Origin: Richelia intracellularis HH01
GTDB taxonomy: Bacteria > Cyanobacteriota > Cyanobacteriia > Cyanobacteriales > Nostocaceae
Length of the DNA: 64,000 nt
Direction: 5' to 3'
Assembly (NCBI RefSeq): GCF_000350105.1
Contig: NZ_CAIY01000044.1
Span: 1 to 64,000, forward strand
The notes beneath the pieces are model-generated. The model did no database searches, was not told the DNA's origin, and was given only the letters and a program-made list of their open reading frames with translations. Each line of letters opens with the position of its first letter. Position 1 is the first letter of the stretch. Shown here in pieces: positions 31,517 to 42,041 of this stretch. Both the position numbers and the translations under genes were made by a program.

Positions 31517-32731
31517 ATGCCTGAATTTGATATTCTCATTCTTTACAACATTCCTGGAGAAGTAAATACCTAGATACGCTCAGCAGTTAGAAATTTATCT
31601 AAACGATTAAAAAACCAAGGAATTCATAGGGAAATTTCAGTGATTTTATCACCATGTCCCCACGCTACAGGAAAAGAAATTGATATGGTGCCTTCTTGAT
31701 CAGAAGTAGATATTGTACAAGAGGCAGGGCATCTTTTATCATTCCTATTGAGAGGAAATACTGTATATAATTGGGATTCGAGTAATAGGGAAGTAATTGG
31801 TGATGATCAAATTGTTTCTATTATTCTTGCTCAAAGATTAGGCTATAGAACATTACTATATGCAGAATATAAAGCAAGATAGCATGATTTTATCGATAAG
31901 TTTGCAGTTATGAAACCTGAAATTATAACTAAAGTAGCCCCCAAATATGCTGGGAAATTCACCTTAGTTGTTGATTTAATGGCAGAGGTGAGCGCAAATA
32001 AAACCTTACATCCACATTCACCAAAGGAACTCATTGTTATTTTACCCGGTTGAAAAACTGCAAACCTGTCTCAGAGATTACTTTTAAAATTGGAAATTGC
32101 AGAATATATTCATTCTAAAAGGCCAAAAGTTAAGTTTATTCTTCCCATTGTCCCTAAATTAGATTTAGAAACCCTAATCAATTCTGATAGCCCTGATAAA
32201 AACCACCTAGTTAAAGTATTTGGTGGCAGTTCAGTAGAATTATTATATACTTAAGTTAAAAACAATAAGTGGATTAATAATAGAGCTAATTACTCTCTAT
32301 CCAGCTTACGAAGCCTTATCCCAATTAATTGTTGCAAATGCTATATAACTGGGCTAGCTAGGAGTGCCTATGATAATTTTACTACCCACCCAACAACTAG
32401 ATCTATAAGAGCATAGGATGGTGTAACAGGCTTATTAGCCAATTTCCCACTATTTGGTTTTGGTTTGGCCAAGGTGGTTAATTATTTATTCTTGAGACCC
32501 AGTGTTTTGTTAGCATGACCAAATATTTGGATACAGAAAGAAATTGTGCCAGAACTGGTTGGGAAATTGCATCTTCCACAAATTGGAGAAATAGTTTTAG
32601 ATTACTTACAAAATCCAGAAAAATTACGCTGTATACAAGAGCAAATGAAAAATGTGAGTGGTAAAGCTGGTACAGACCAGAAAATTACCAATTTAGCTAT
32701 GGAATAATTAGAATTAGAGAAGTTAATGTAG
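31517..32731 (+). pseudogene. Lipid-A-disaccharide-synthase-like glycosyltransferase, decayed
   Basis: Starting at ATG 31517 the frame reads MPEFDILILYNIPGEVNT, then a TAG. It continues in one frame through ISVILSPCPHATGKE, NREVIGDDQIVSIILAQRLGYRTLLYAE, FAVMKPEIITKVAPKYAGKFTLVVDLMAEV and LVILPG-like segments. It is a cyanobacterial LpxB-related protein. At least four in-frame stops occur before 32255. After a shift of frame the C-terminal part is recognisable (GVPMIILLPTQQLD, then DGVTGLLANFPLFGFGLAKVVNYLFL and EIVPELVGKLHLPQIGEIVLDYLQNPEKL), with more stops, to TAG 32731. Several stops fall where I expect Trp, as G-to-A changes would give. Non-functional. Confidence 0.85.
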
Positions 32732-32772
32732 TTGAGTAGATTATTAAAGTGTTGTATTGCGAGTCTGACATA

Positions 32773-34170
32773 CTACCTAACTTGTAAAACAACTAATGTC
32801 ATATCATCATTACTCTGTTTATTTGCACCAATGAATTTCTGAACTTGATCAAATAAATAATCTAGAATTTCTTGGGTGCTACTACAGTATCTACAAGCAA
32901 AACTCAAGTGAGAGATTAGATTTTCCTCATCAAAACGATTACCATCTGCTGCTGCCGCATCAGTTAGTCCATCTGTATAATAGATAATTGTATCTCCTGG
33001 TTCCAAATGTGCTTGAGCATCTTCATACTGACTTTGTACATCTAAACCAATCAGCATTCCCAAAGTATCCAAACGACTTACTGTTTTAGTATTAGCGTGC
33101 CACCACAAAGGCGGATTATGAGCAGCATTACTATAATATAAAGTTCGGCTGTTAGGGTCATATTCAGAATAAAAAAGAGTTACGAAGCGATTGGAGTTTT
33201 CTAAATCAACATACATCACTCTATTGAGATTTTGCAGGATTCTAGCAGGAGTGTGACTGTGAAGCACTTCACCCCTTAGCATTCCCCGCATCATAGTCAT
33301 AATTAGCCCTGCGGGAACTCCCTTACCCATGACATCGCCAATTACTAATGCCCACTTTCCATTATCTTTATTCTTAGAAAGGCTTGATGTTATATGATTA
33401 TTACTTGTAGGAATAAAATCATAATAGTCTCCACCAACACGATTTGCTGGCTTACAACGAGCAGCAATGGTAATACTGGGAATTGATGGACATTGACGTG
33501 GAAATAACCGCCGCTGAATTTCAGCCCCTATTTCTAGCTCTTGATCTAGACGCTCTTTTTCGCGTAGTTCTACAGCCAATTCATCATTTTCAATAGCAAC
33601 TGCAGTTTGATCTGCCACCAGACGTACTAACTTTTGTCGAGTCTCTGTCCAACTATATTCGGAATGGCTACTTAACACATAAAGCCATCCTCTTTCCTTG
33701 TGCTTAACTAAAATCGCAGTTCCAAATATTTGCATATCTGGTCCTAAGTAATGATGCATTTGGTCATCTAAAATACCAATAGAGTTAGAATTATGAGTAT
33801 TATTACTATTAGGTAATAACTTGATTTTACTACTGGCGGTTTCTAAAGCTTTGCGAATGTTTTTCCTCTGACGACTATTTTGCCAATGCAATTGTTCTAA
33901 TCTAACTTGACCATTAGGTTTGTATATAAATAATGCACTACCATCTGCATCTGTTACCCTAGTTGCCATTAATGGAATTAGTTCTAGGAATTGATTTAAA
34001 TTATTAAAACTTCTTAAGGCAAAACCTAAGGAACTTAACAAATCCTGTATTTTATTTTGTTCCCGGTGTAATCGCGCCACCAACTCTTTAAGTGCAACAA
34101 TTGGGGTCACATCATTAGCACTGCTACTATTACTGTCAGTCGGTTGGGATGGCACTTGAGACACTTGCAC
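32773..34170 (-). CDS. GAF and SpoIIE/PP2C-domain serine phosphatase
   Basis: Cytoplasmic signalling phosphatase of 465 aa. A short N-terminal helix (about 25-45) is followed by a GAF sensor-like domain (about 45-200), a linking helix rich in Glu/Arg (ELAVELREKERLDQELEIGAEIQRRLFP), and a SpoIIE/RsbU PP2C domain (about 220-465). The metal-binding motifs GGDYYDF, GDVMGKGVPAGLIMTMMRG and YYTDGLTDAAAADG are intact. Such enzymes dephosphorylate anti-sigma antagonists in partner-switching systems; no partner gene is nearby. The likely start is GTG 34170; an Asn/Ser-rich leader makes it uncertain. It lies downstream of ftsY on the same strand but about 2.3 kb away. Confidence 0.88.
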   Translation of the reverse strand: MQVSQVPSQPTDSNSSSANDVTPIVALKELVARLHREQNKIQDLLSSLGFALRSFNNLNQFLELIPLMATRVTDADGSALFIYKPNGQVRLEQLHWQNSRQRKNIRKALETASSKIKLLPNSNNTHNSNSIGILDDQMHHYLGPDMQIFGTAILVKHKERGWLYVLSSHSEYSWTETRQKLVRLVADQTAVAIENDELAVELREKERLDQELEIGAEIQRRLFPRQCPSIPSITIAARCKPANRVGGDYYDFIPTSNNHITSSLSKNKDNGKWALVIGDVMGKGVPAGLIMTMMRGMLRGEVLHSHTPARILQNLNRVMYVDLENSNRFVTLFYSEYDPNSRTLYYSNAAHNPPLWWHANTKTVSRLDTLGMLIGLDVQSQYEDAQAHLEPGDTIIYYTDGLTDAAAADGNRFDEENLISHLSFACRYCSSTQEILDYLFDQVQKFIGANKQSNDDMTLVVLQVR

Positions 34171-36280
34171 TGTTTCTTTGCTCTTAAATGTTGCTAATTT
34201 GGATGATAGCTAGTCAGCCTCAAAAGGGTGAGAATAGCCAAACAATACTGGGACAAATTCATGGCTTTTTTTAAAGTAAAAAATAACACACATGCTGTTT
34301 ATATGGTTGGTAATTTCCTCTATTAAAGCCTAAAGTGCCAGCTTAGCTCCCCTGAACTATAAGTTATAATTTAGGGTGGGCTGCTAGGATTTAAATTCGT
34401 TTCATCTAACTGCAATTATTCTGACTAGACTTCACTTAAAATCGACAGTAAAGTGGACTGGATGAAATTCAATTCACATGGTTTATAAAATAAACTGTGT
34501 AAATTGAAATATGAATCAAACATCAGAACTCATAATATATTGCGATCTCACTATTTGATTCACTTAATCATGAGGTCATATGTCTTTAGGGACGAAAATT
34601 ACTACATGAGTATATATCTTGTCAAGGTGTATACTCGACTCTTATTGGTCTGATACCCTAAGGGTATAACCTATGAAATAAATAGCACCTGAATGGTAGG
34701 ACTCATTGATGCTAACTATACATAGTCTAGTTGATAATGCGTATTTTGATTTCCTTTCCTAGAGAAGGAGTAAAAGTAAAATAAGTATTTCATTTTTTAG
34801 GAAATAGTGGGACTCTTCAAGCAACTGAGGACGATTTATATAAAATAGCCAAAAAATATAATCGGGGTTGATTCTAACAAAGCTTAATACTCAGAAATGA
34901 AACTAGTGAATCATTTTGTTAATTTATTTTTGTTAGCTATATCACTTACTATATTTCTTAAAAAGACATTAATGGGGTTTTAGGAAATATATGTATAAAA
35001 TACTAAGAATTTTATGTTTCTTTATTTGATTTAAATTAATGAAATCTTTGAAAAATAAATCACAAACAAAGTGCAGTTACTTAATTCCACTTTGTTTGTG
35101 AAGATTAATGTCTAATATCATTGGACCAAATTTTCACGATTAAGTGGGAAGTGAGAATTAAGTAATTGTCAGAATCATCCACTAGATTTACATAAACTAT
35201 ACTAAACACTACCAGGTCTTACTCAGGTAAAAGTACTTTTATTCTCTACCCCAAAGGGTATATTCCTATCTGTTATATTGGCTCTTTATCAGTCGGGAAA
35301 AGATTATGCGTTTTTAAATTCCTAAAAACCTTAAGTCTCCTGTCACTAAAACATCATCGGACAAACTTACTGCTATAGACAGGTAGATTTGTCAAACTTT
35401 TCTTCATAAACATTTTCTGATTTTTAGGAGTACTGAATGGAATGTCGAATTTAAATCTTAAGTAATGCTTTTCCTTCGCCCAAAGTATATTTCAATATTC
35501 CTTATAGGTTTACCCATCCTAATGACGAGTAAACCAAGTGAAATAACTGTTAGATTAAATTAGGTGCTTTACAATATGTGAAGCAGTATAGGAGCCAAAT
35601 CAATATTTTTGATGACTTTCCATGAGTATCAAGTAGCTAATTTTTGTATTCCCATTCAGAAATACAATAGGGTAAAAAAGAAAACACTTGTTTTTGTATG
35701 CAGGTCATTCTATAAATATAAAAGGGTAAAGTCAATAGATAATTTAAGTAACTGATAACGAAATTGGATTATTATCTAAATGAATTATCTTAGTTCAATA
35801 CCCACTCAATATTTAGCATTATCTATCTATCTATGATTGCTAACTTTATTCTTCTCTTTTATTGCTCAATAGTCCTAACAATATAGTGATGCAGATATCA
35901 AAAAATTCGACATAAAATTCGACATATATAAACTCTAGAAAAAGAGAAATGAGCTACAATTTAAAAGATATGGATTTAGCTGTATACTTTAGTTTCATTT
36001 TCGATAGAAAATATGGCTTGGTGAATTATTCTTTTACCATGATGACTGGGTTTCAGGTTAGATTTTTGGGACCTATAAAACTTACTCAATAGTCACTAGG
36101 GCTAAAAACCTAAATAGAAATTATCCTTGAGATTCTTAGGTAATGCCTATTCTCTTATATCCTTTGTCAATTTCCAAGTGATTCAGTAATTTACCAAACT
36201 ATTCAACAAGTTTCTGTATTGGTACAATTACCTCATAGTAATGACTCAAGTTAACTGCCTTATGGATTGTTGAAACACAT
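34171..36280. other. Large gene-free AT-rich region with an inverted repeat
   Basis: About 2.1 kb between the phosphatase gene and the ftsY side. I see no gene. It holds a 13-bp perfect inverted repeat spanning 40 bp (35061-35100) and a smaller one (34653-34667, ataccc-taa-gggtat). Confidence 0.6.
35061..35100. repeat. Inverted repeat, 13-bp arms, 40-bp span
   Basis: cacaaacaaagtg (35061-35073) and cactttgtttgtg (35088-35100) are exact reverse complements with a 14-nt loop. No T-run follows and no gene lies within a kilobase. Confidence 0.85.
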
Positions 36281-36409
36281 ATGGATGATGTGTTTCAATT
36301 GACTGGGTTAATACAACAATATATTTCCCGGCAATTTCCTGGTAATATTCAAGTTGAGTTCGCTAAAGTCTAGCCAGAAGAATTACCATTTCAAATTATA
36401 CCAGACTAA
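36281..36409 (+). pseudogene. Short relic of a small protein
   Basis: From ATG 36281 the frame reads MDDVFQLTGLIQQYISRQF and PGNIQVEFAKV, then TAG (36371-36373), then PEELPFQIIPD and TAA (36407-36409). It reads like a genuine protein ending interrupted by one stop, next to the 3' end of ftsY on the opposite strand. I do not recognise the family, and chance cannot be excluded. Confidence 0.35.
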
Positions 36410-36437
36410 GATTTTAAACTGAAAAATTACAAAATTC

Positions 36438-37990
36438 CTAACCACCTAAAAGAGCCTCAACAAACTCATAACTAGAAAAGGGGCGTAAATCATCAATACC
36501 TTCTCCTGCACCAATAAACCGAATTGGTAAGCTAAGTTGTTGAACTACAGCTAAAGCTACTCCGCCTCTAGCAGTACCATCTAATTTTGTTAAGACCACA
36601 CCACTCAATTTAGCTGCTTGGGAAAATACTTCCGCTTGTCGTAGACCATTTTGCCCCAATGTAGCATCTAATACTAATAAGGATTCTACTTTAGCATCAG
36701 GGGCTTTTTTACTAATAGTTCGTCGGACTTTACTAAGTTCGTCCATTAGATTTTTCTTGTTCTGCAATCGTCCTGCAGTATCGACTAAAAGTAATTCAAT
36801 ACCGCGGGACTTAGCAGCATTAATTGCATCAAATACCACTGATGCTGGATCAACATTTTTACTGGGGTTTGCAACTACCTCTACACCACTTCTTTCCCCC
36901 CATATTTTCACTTGTTCAACTGCCGCGGCTCGGAAAGTATCAGCAGCACCAATCAAACAGTTATAACCGGATTTTTGGGCAAGGCGAGCCAGTTTACCAA
37001 TGGTGGTAGTTTTGCCTGCACCATTCACTCCAGTTATTAACCAGATATTCAGGTTCCCTCTTTCTAAAGAAAAGCTGCCTGACTCTTTCAAAGGTTTATC
37101 TAGCATATCCCGGAGAATTTTCTTAAGGTAAGTTATTGCTTCATCTGGGGGTAGTGCTTTTTCCTTTAATTTTTGCTGAAGAGAATGAATAATATAATCT
37201 GTGGCTTCTACTCCTACATCAGCTTGTAATAGAGCAGCTTCAATTTCGTCTACTGCAACCTGATTGAGAGGACCTTGACCCACAATAGCTTTTAGCTGGT
37301 TTACAATATTACGACGGGTTTTATCAAGACCTTGACGGAGCCGTTTAAGCCAGGTAATTTCTTCTATAGAAATATCATCTGCACGTTTTCCCTGAGATCC
37401 TAGTACTTCTACTGACCAAATAAAGCCATCATCAAACTCTATAAGAGCAGTTTCATCTATTGAAGTATTGGCAGTAGTTTGTGCCAGTTCTATATTATCC
37501 AACTCAATGGCACTGGCAGTTAACCGTTCTTCCTTACTATATCTTTCAGCAGTAGCTCTTTCTATAAAGGATAGATTAGTAGGAGTAGATTCTAACTTTT
37601 CTTGGATAGTTAGTGAGGTTTCGTTAATAGTACTTCCAGAAAGAATATTTGTGGTTATTGTAGTGACTGCTGTTGTTAAGTTGTCTGCTGATTCAGTTAA
37701 GCCACTAACGTCCGTGAATTCAGCTTTTAAATCTTCTGCAGGAGAAGATAATTTGTTTCTTACATCAGTCCTAGTCTGAGCTTCTTTTTTTCTTGAATAT
37801 TACTATAAGCTGCTTTTGCAAAAGCTAGTAAGTCTTTTGATATTTCTGATGTACTTGCATTACTATAACAGTCTTCTGAAGTGAAACAATCTTCATTAGC
37901 ACTAGGAATACCTTTCTCCTTGTTCTCTGGATTAGCACTAGCATTAGTAGTACCCTCTTCATTTTGACGGTTAAACCAATTAAAAGCCAT
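36438..37990 (-). pseudogene. ftsY: Signal recognition particle receptor FtsY, frameshifted in the N-terminal acidic domain
   Basis: SRP receptor GTPase for co-translational membrane targeting. The start MAFNWFNRQ (ATG 37990) opens the acidic N-terminal domain to NIQEKKK, then the frame is lost at a seven-A run (37785-37791) and would end as KLRLGLM. One extra A gives QEKKEAQTRTDV and joins the long frame to 36438 (about 517 aa). The NG GTPase domain is intact: GVNGAGKTT (G1), DTFRAAAVEQ, VDTAGR, TKLDGTARGG. An ATG at 37502 could give a 354-aa product with the whole NG domain. FtsY is essential in most bacteria, so I expect restart, slippage or a sequencing error, not real loss. It is marked pseudogene only for the broken frame. 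Confidence 0.85.
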
Positions 37991-38989
37991 AATAACTAGG
38001 TTTATGAGTTGTTGTATTAGTTAATACGTGATGAGAAATTTGGTTATGAGTTGAGCCAATCCTTTAACTCAAATTACTAATAAAAAGCTGGATTTTTCTA
38101 TGCTCAATTCACAACTTAACATTGATTTAGGTTCTCTAGAACTGAATTGTATGTCAATGATATTGTGTAACTTTACTATCTATTTCTGCATTTGAACTTT
38201 AGGTCGAAATATTTATCCGTAGTACGCCTGTAGATTCTATAGATTAAGACTATTTACAATAACCATTACATCATAAAATTATGATAGTAAATCAATAATA
38301 CAATTAATCCTCGACCTTCTTTATGGAACCCAATATTCGTCTCTACTCACAATCATCAAAGACAACATGTTGTATCTAAGGTAAATAAAAAATGTTACTT
38401 GTTCATATTAAAACTGAATAAAGGTAATTGTCTTTAGAAGAAAGTAATAGCATTGTTCATTCTTTTATATAAAGTATTGGATTTTCAGTAGCCAAGTATC
38501 TATAAAAGCATTCATTAGGATTAGAAAACCCAAAATTGGGTACTTCAAAAATTTTATTGTGGAATGGCTTGTAAGTAATTAATACAAATACAAACAAGTT
38601 AAGTATATAGAACATCCCAATATCATTATTATTTATTCAAGGTCTTCTTGTAGAAGACTTTTGTGACAATATTCATAATAGATATCAGCACAAATTCTCC
38701 AATCCATGATTATCCGAACAGATAGGGTATTCTAGTATCCATTATTTATCAGTTATAAACAATCTTTATTTGCTAGCAAAAGTTAATTCCAAATGCAATT
38801 ATTGGAGAGTTTGTACAATCACTAAGTAGATTTGTATTTAAGCATCTTGTGCTTGAAAAGCAAATTAGATTCAGAGAAAAAAGTAATCTAACTCAGCTTA
38901 AAAAAGTTGATTAATTTATTCTCATCTTAATGGGTATCAAAATTTTGTAAATATACTTTTTCATATTTATGTATTCTTCTGAAATACAG
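37991..38989. other. Gene-free spacer between ftsY and nusB
   Basis: About 1 kb of AT-rich sequence without a recognisable gene or RNA. Confidence 0.55.
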
Positions 38990-39604
38990 TTATTCTGTTA
39001 CCCGACGCAAAACCCCATTAATAAAGCGATGACTATCATTGCCGCTGTAACGCTTTGCCAATTCCACAGCTTCATTTATTGCTACTTTGTTAGGAATATC
39101 AAGAAACATCATTTCCAGTACTGCAATCCTCAAAATATCACGATCTATTTGTGCTAGGCGGTTAACTTGCCAATCTACTAAAGCTGAGCTTATCGTTTCA
39201 TCTATAATTTTCCGCTGATCGTTAACAATGCGAATAATCTCAATGGTATATCTTCCCACCTCCTTATCTTGATTAGCCAGCTGAATTAATTCCGGAAATT
39301 CTATAGCCGCTCCTAATTGATTAATTGCCGTTTGAGTACAAGTAATTGCATCTTGTAACATGTCTCTAGAAGTATTTAGGTCTATAGCACGGGTTTGACT
39401 ACTGAGAAGATAGTCATTACTACGTTGTAGTTCTGCAGTAGCATTATCTAAGGTCTCTTGCACCTCAGATGTTAAAGTCCTTACAGAAGCTAGTATCAAT
39501 TTTGACAATTCCTCTTCCGTAAGTTTTTTATGATTTACAGGAAGTTGGGAAATACTTAAAAGTGCTAATTCACGAGCGATTTGCCGGGGTTTACGAGGTT
39601 GCAT
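38990..39604 (-). CDS. nusB: Transcription antitermination factor NusB
   Basis: RNA-binding all-helical protein which acts with NusE (S10) on boxA of rRNA operons. The 204-aa product has the longer cyanobacterial form. The N-terminus [20 protein letters not shown] and the C-terminus [50 protein letters not shown] are typical, with a Gln/Thr-rich helical insert between them (about 60-110). Start ATG 39604. ftsY follows on the same strand; the nusB-ftsY order is one I remember from other cyanobacteria, but here 1 kb of gene-free DNA lies between. Confidence 0.92.
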   Translation of the reverse strand: MQPRKPRQIARELALLSISQLPVNHKKLTEEELSKLILASVRTLTSEVQETLDNATAELQRSNDYLLSSQTRAIDLNTSRDMLQDAITCTQTAINQLGAAIEFPELIQLANQDKEVGRYTIEIIRIVNDQRKIIDETISSALVDWQVNRLAQIDRDILRIAVLEMMFLDIPNKVAINEAVELAKRYSGNDSHRFINGVLRRVTE

Positions 39605-39887
39605 AAGAATATAAGGAGTAAAATACTACTAAAGTCATCATAGTCAAGGAAAATTTATAATTAGGAATTATTCCTCATATTGAGTAGCTATTTTAATGTT
39701 CATAAACTCGAATATTCTCCAAAATAATAATTTCAGAGACCACATAATTAAGTATGAGGCTTTCAGGATTCAATAGATATGAAGCGTAATTATTTGATAT
39801 TCTGAAATTTTAGGTTGATTATTACAGCTAGCGTTGTGTAATTGCCTTGAGGTATACATATGGGGAATGCTGTGTCTCCTCAAGACC

Positions 39888-40661
39888 TTATCCTTCTTCG
39901 ACAGGCATGGTTTGTTGCTTAACTTCCAAGTTCGTGATTCCCATAGTATGTTCTTGACTAATGACCAAGGGTGAGAGGACTGTACTGGGAGCTACAATCC
40001 CCCCAGAAACAACTATTTTAAGTGCATCTTCTATGGATATTGATAGGTTTACCACTTCATTCTCTGGTACTAATGCGTACCATCCACTTGTAGGATTGGG
40101 CGTAGTAGGAATAAACACACCCACCATGGAACCAGATAACTTGGCTTTAATCTCAGAACTAATAGAACCTGTAACAAAAGCAATAGACCACATACCACGT
40201 CTCGGGTATTCTAACAAAACAACCCGACGAAATTTATTATTAGAGTCTTTAATTAAAGTTTCAAGTAACTGCTTGAGGGTTTTATAAACTTGTCCTGCTA
40301 AAGGAATAGCTTGTAATATCCGTTCACCTACATCTAGCAACCATCGTCCAGCAATATTCCTAGCCATCAAGCCAATAATCAAAATGCTTAGCAGAGGAAC
40401 TGCTAATCCTACAACCAAGTTGAGTAAGTTGACTAAAATTGGATGCATTCCATCAAAAGGATTCAGCTGTTTAGGAATTCGAGTAAGAAAATTAATCACC
40501 CAGATAGCTATTGTAACAGTTAGCCAAATTGTAGTGGCCAGAGGAATGACCAATAATAAGCCAGCAATCAGGTCATTTTTCAAGTCTTGTTTCCAACGAT
40601 GAAATGCCAAAACGCCATTCTCCTGTTTTCGGCTACCAAAATTTCTATTATTGATATTCAT
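39888..40661 (-). CDS. DUF502 membrane protein
   Basis: A 257-aa protein of the DUF502 family. Two hydrophobic segments, LIAGLLLVIPLATTIWLTVTI (about 31-51) and LLNLVVGLAVPLLSILIIGL (about 78-98), flank a short loop. Then the family core GERILQAIPLAGQVYKTLKQLLETL and RRVVLLEYPRRGMWSIAFVTG follows, with VFIPTTPNPTSGWYALVP and a C-terminal GGIVAPS. Function is not established; a membrane-associated scaffold role is usually guessed. Start ATG 40661. It lies upstream of nusB on the same strand, 283 bp away. Confidence 0.9.
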   Translation of the reverse strand: MNINNRNFGSRKQENGVLAFHRWKQDLKNDLIAGLLLVIPLATTIWLTVTIAIWVINFLTRIPKQLNPFDGMHPILVNLLNLVVGLAVPLLSILIIGLMARNIAGRWLLDVGERILQAIPLAGQVYKTLKQLLETLIKDSNNKFRRVVLLEYPRRGMWSIAFVTGSISSEIKAKLSGSMVGVFIPTTPNPTSGWYALVPENEVVNLSISIEDALKIVVSGGIVAPSTVLSPLVISQEHTMGITNLEVKQQTMPVEEG

Positions 40662-42041
40662 AGCAACATGTGAATCAATTTACGAAGCTAGTTTATCTCA
40701 GTGTTTAGGTGTAAATCATATTTCATAGACTTCGCACCTAAACTTATAATCGGTATAGTAAGGACGGCACTAAATTTTTTGCTATTACCCAAGACCAACA
40801 ATTTTAAGAGTTGTAAATGATTATTAGAAGTATTTTAGTGTATTATCCATAATATTGTGCGAAAAAAATAGCTACAATAATCGTAGTTCAGAGAATAACC
40901 CAACTACTGATAGCCTTTATTGGTAAACAGTTGGATACTAATTTAGTAAAAACTATAGTCAGATTGGATAATTTTTTGGATGATTACCGGTAAAAATGTC
41001 CTGCTTTAAAAGCTTATATTTGGTGATTATAGTTGGGTTTAGTTGATTGTTTGTTTAATAGATCACTATGGTTATGCAAGACTCACAGCCTAAGACCCTA
41101 AGCAGGTGAAATTTAACACTCATAAAATAATTACAAAACACACAGGGCTATTCCAAATCTTCTATTTAAAAACCACCTGGGAACAAGTAAATACATGTGT
41201 AAAAGTATATAAATAGTCTAGCTGATAGTCTTTTAAGATGAGGCATTTAAAGCTTCCAACTTGCTAGGGATTATACCTCGAAAGTTAGTTGTAATATTTT
41301 CTAACTTGATTCAGTATTTCCCTTAGTTGATAGGTATAATGGCAGTCTTACTTATATGTATATCTGAATATCACCCTTTCTATAGTTGTAATATGGGTGT
41401 GTGTTGTCTGTAAAAACTGGTTTGTAGTCCTAACCTTTTAGTATGAGAATAACCTATAAAGTGAACCTCAAAGTGACAAGATAAACTCATTTATTAATAG
41501 GGTATTATGTAATGTAGTAAATCTAATAGCCTATAAACATAGGCATTCTGGTTATGTAATAGCTTGTATAATAGGATTATGATAAGAATTTTTTTATCCT
41601 TCCTGTATGTTGGCATTCAGGAGATAATTCTGGGAGTATACATACTGTTAATCTCTTCGGTGAATTGACCCTAAACCCTATTTATTTTACCTATTGGTAG
41701 ATTATAAAGTGATGACTTAAAAATTTCTTAGGGCAGGTAGTAGCAATAATTTGCACGGCCTGATAGCTCAATTAACCCACCAATCGGATAAAATAGCTAA
41801 TTTAATGCAATAATATGTAGTTATTTGTTACCAGTCAGCATGTAAATTTAGAATATGTGGTTTTAATCGATAAATGAAAACCACATATTCTTATAAGTTT
41901 CTACCCTTTAGGTTTTATTTCTAGAATTGAAAAGGAAGTAAGAAAAAATCATAAAGTGGTAGTTTTTCATGTGAAAGAAATAAATTTAGCCCCTTAGCAC
42001 ATTATATTCTTAGATTTTGCATTCTGAATTTAATATCAAAT
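40662..42041. other. Gene-free spacer with a 40-bp inverted repeat
   Basis: About 1.4 kb between the DUF502 gene and the HpsJ-like gene. No open frame I would defend. It holds the inverted repeat at 41851-41890. Confidence 0.55.
41851..41890. repeat. Inverted repeat, 14-bp arms, 40-bp span
   Basis: gaatatgtggtttt (41851-41864) and aaaaccacatattc (41877-41890) are exact reverse complements around a 12-nt loop. It is 150 bp past the 3' end of the minus-strand HpsJ-like gene; read on that strand no T-run follows. Confidence 0.85.

Noticed and set aside
31843-32034. Minus-strand 63-codon frame in the LpxB-like pseudogene
   Set aside because: The plus strand shows the family similarity; this is its antisense.
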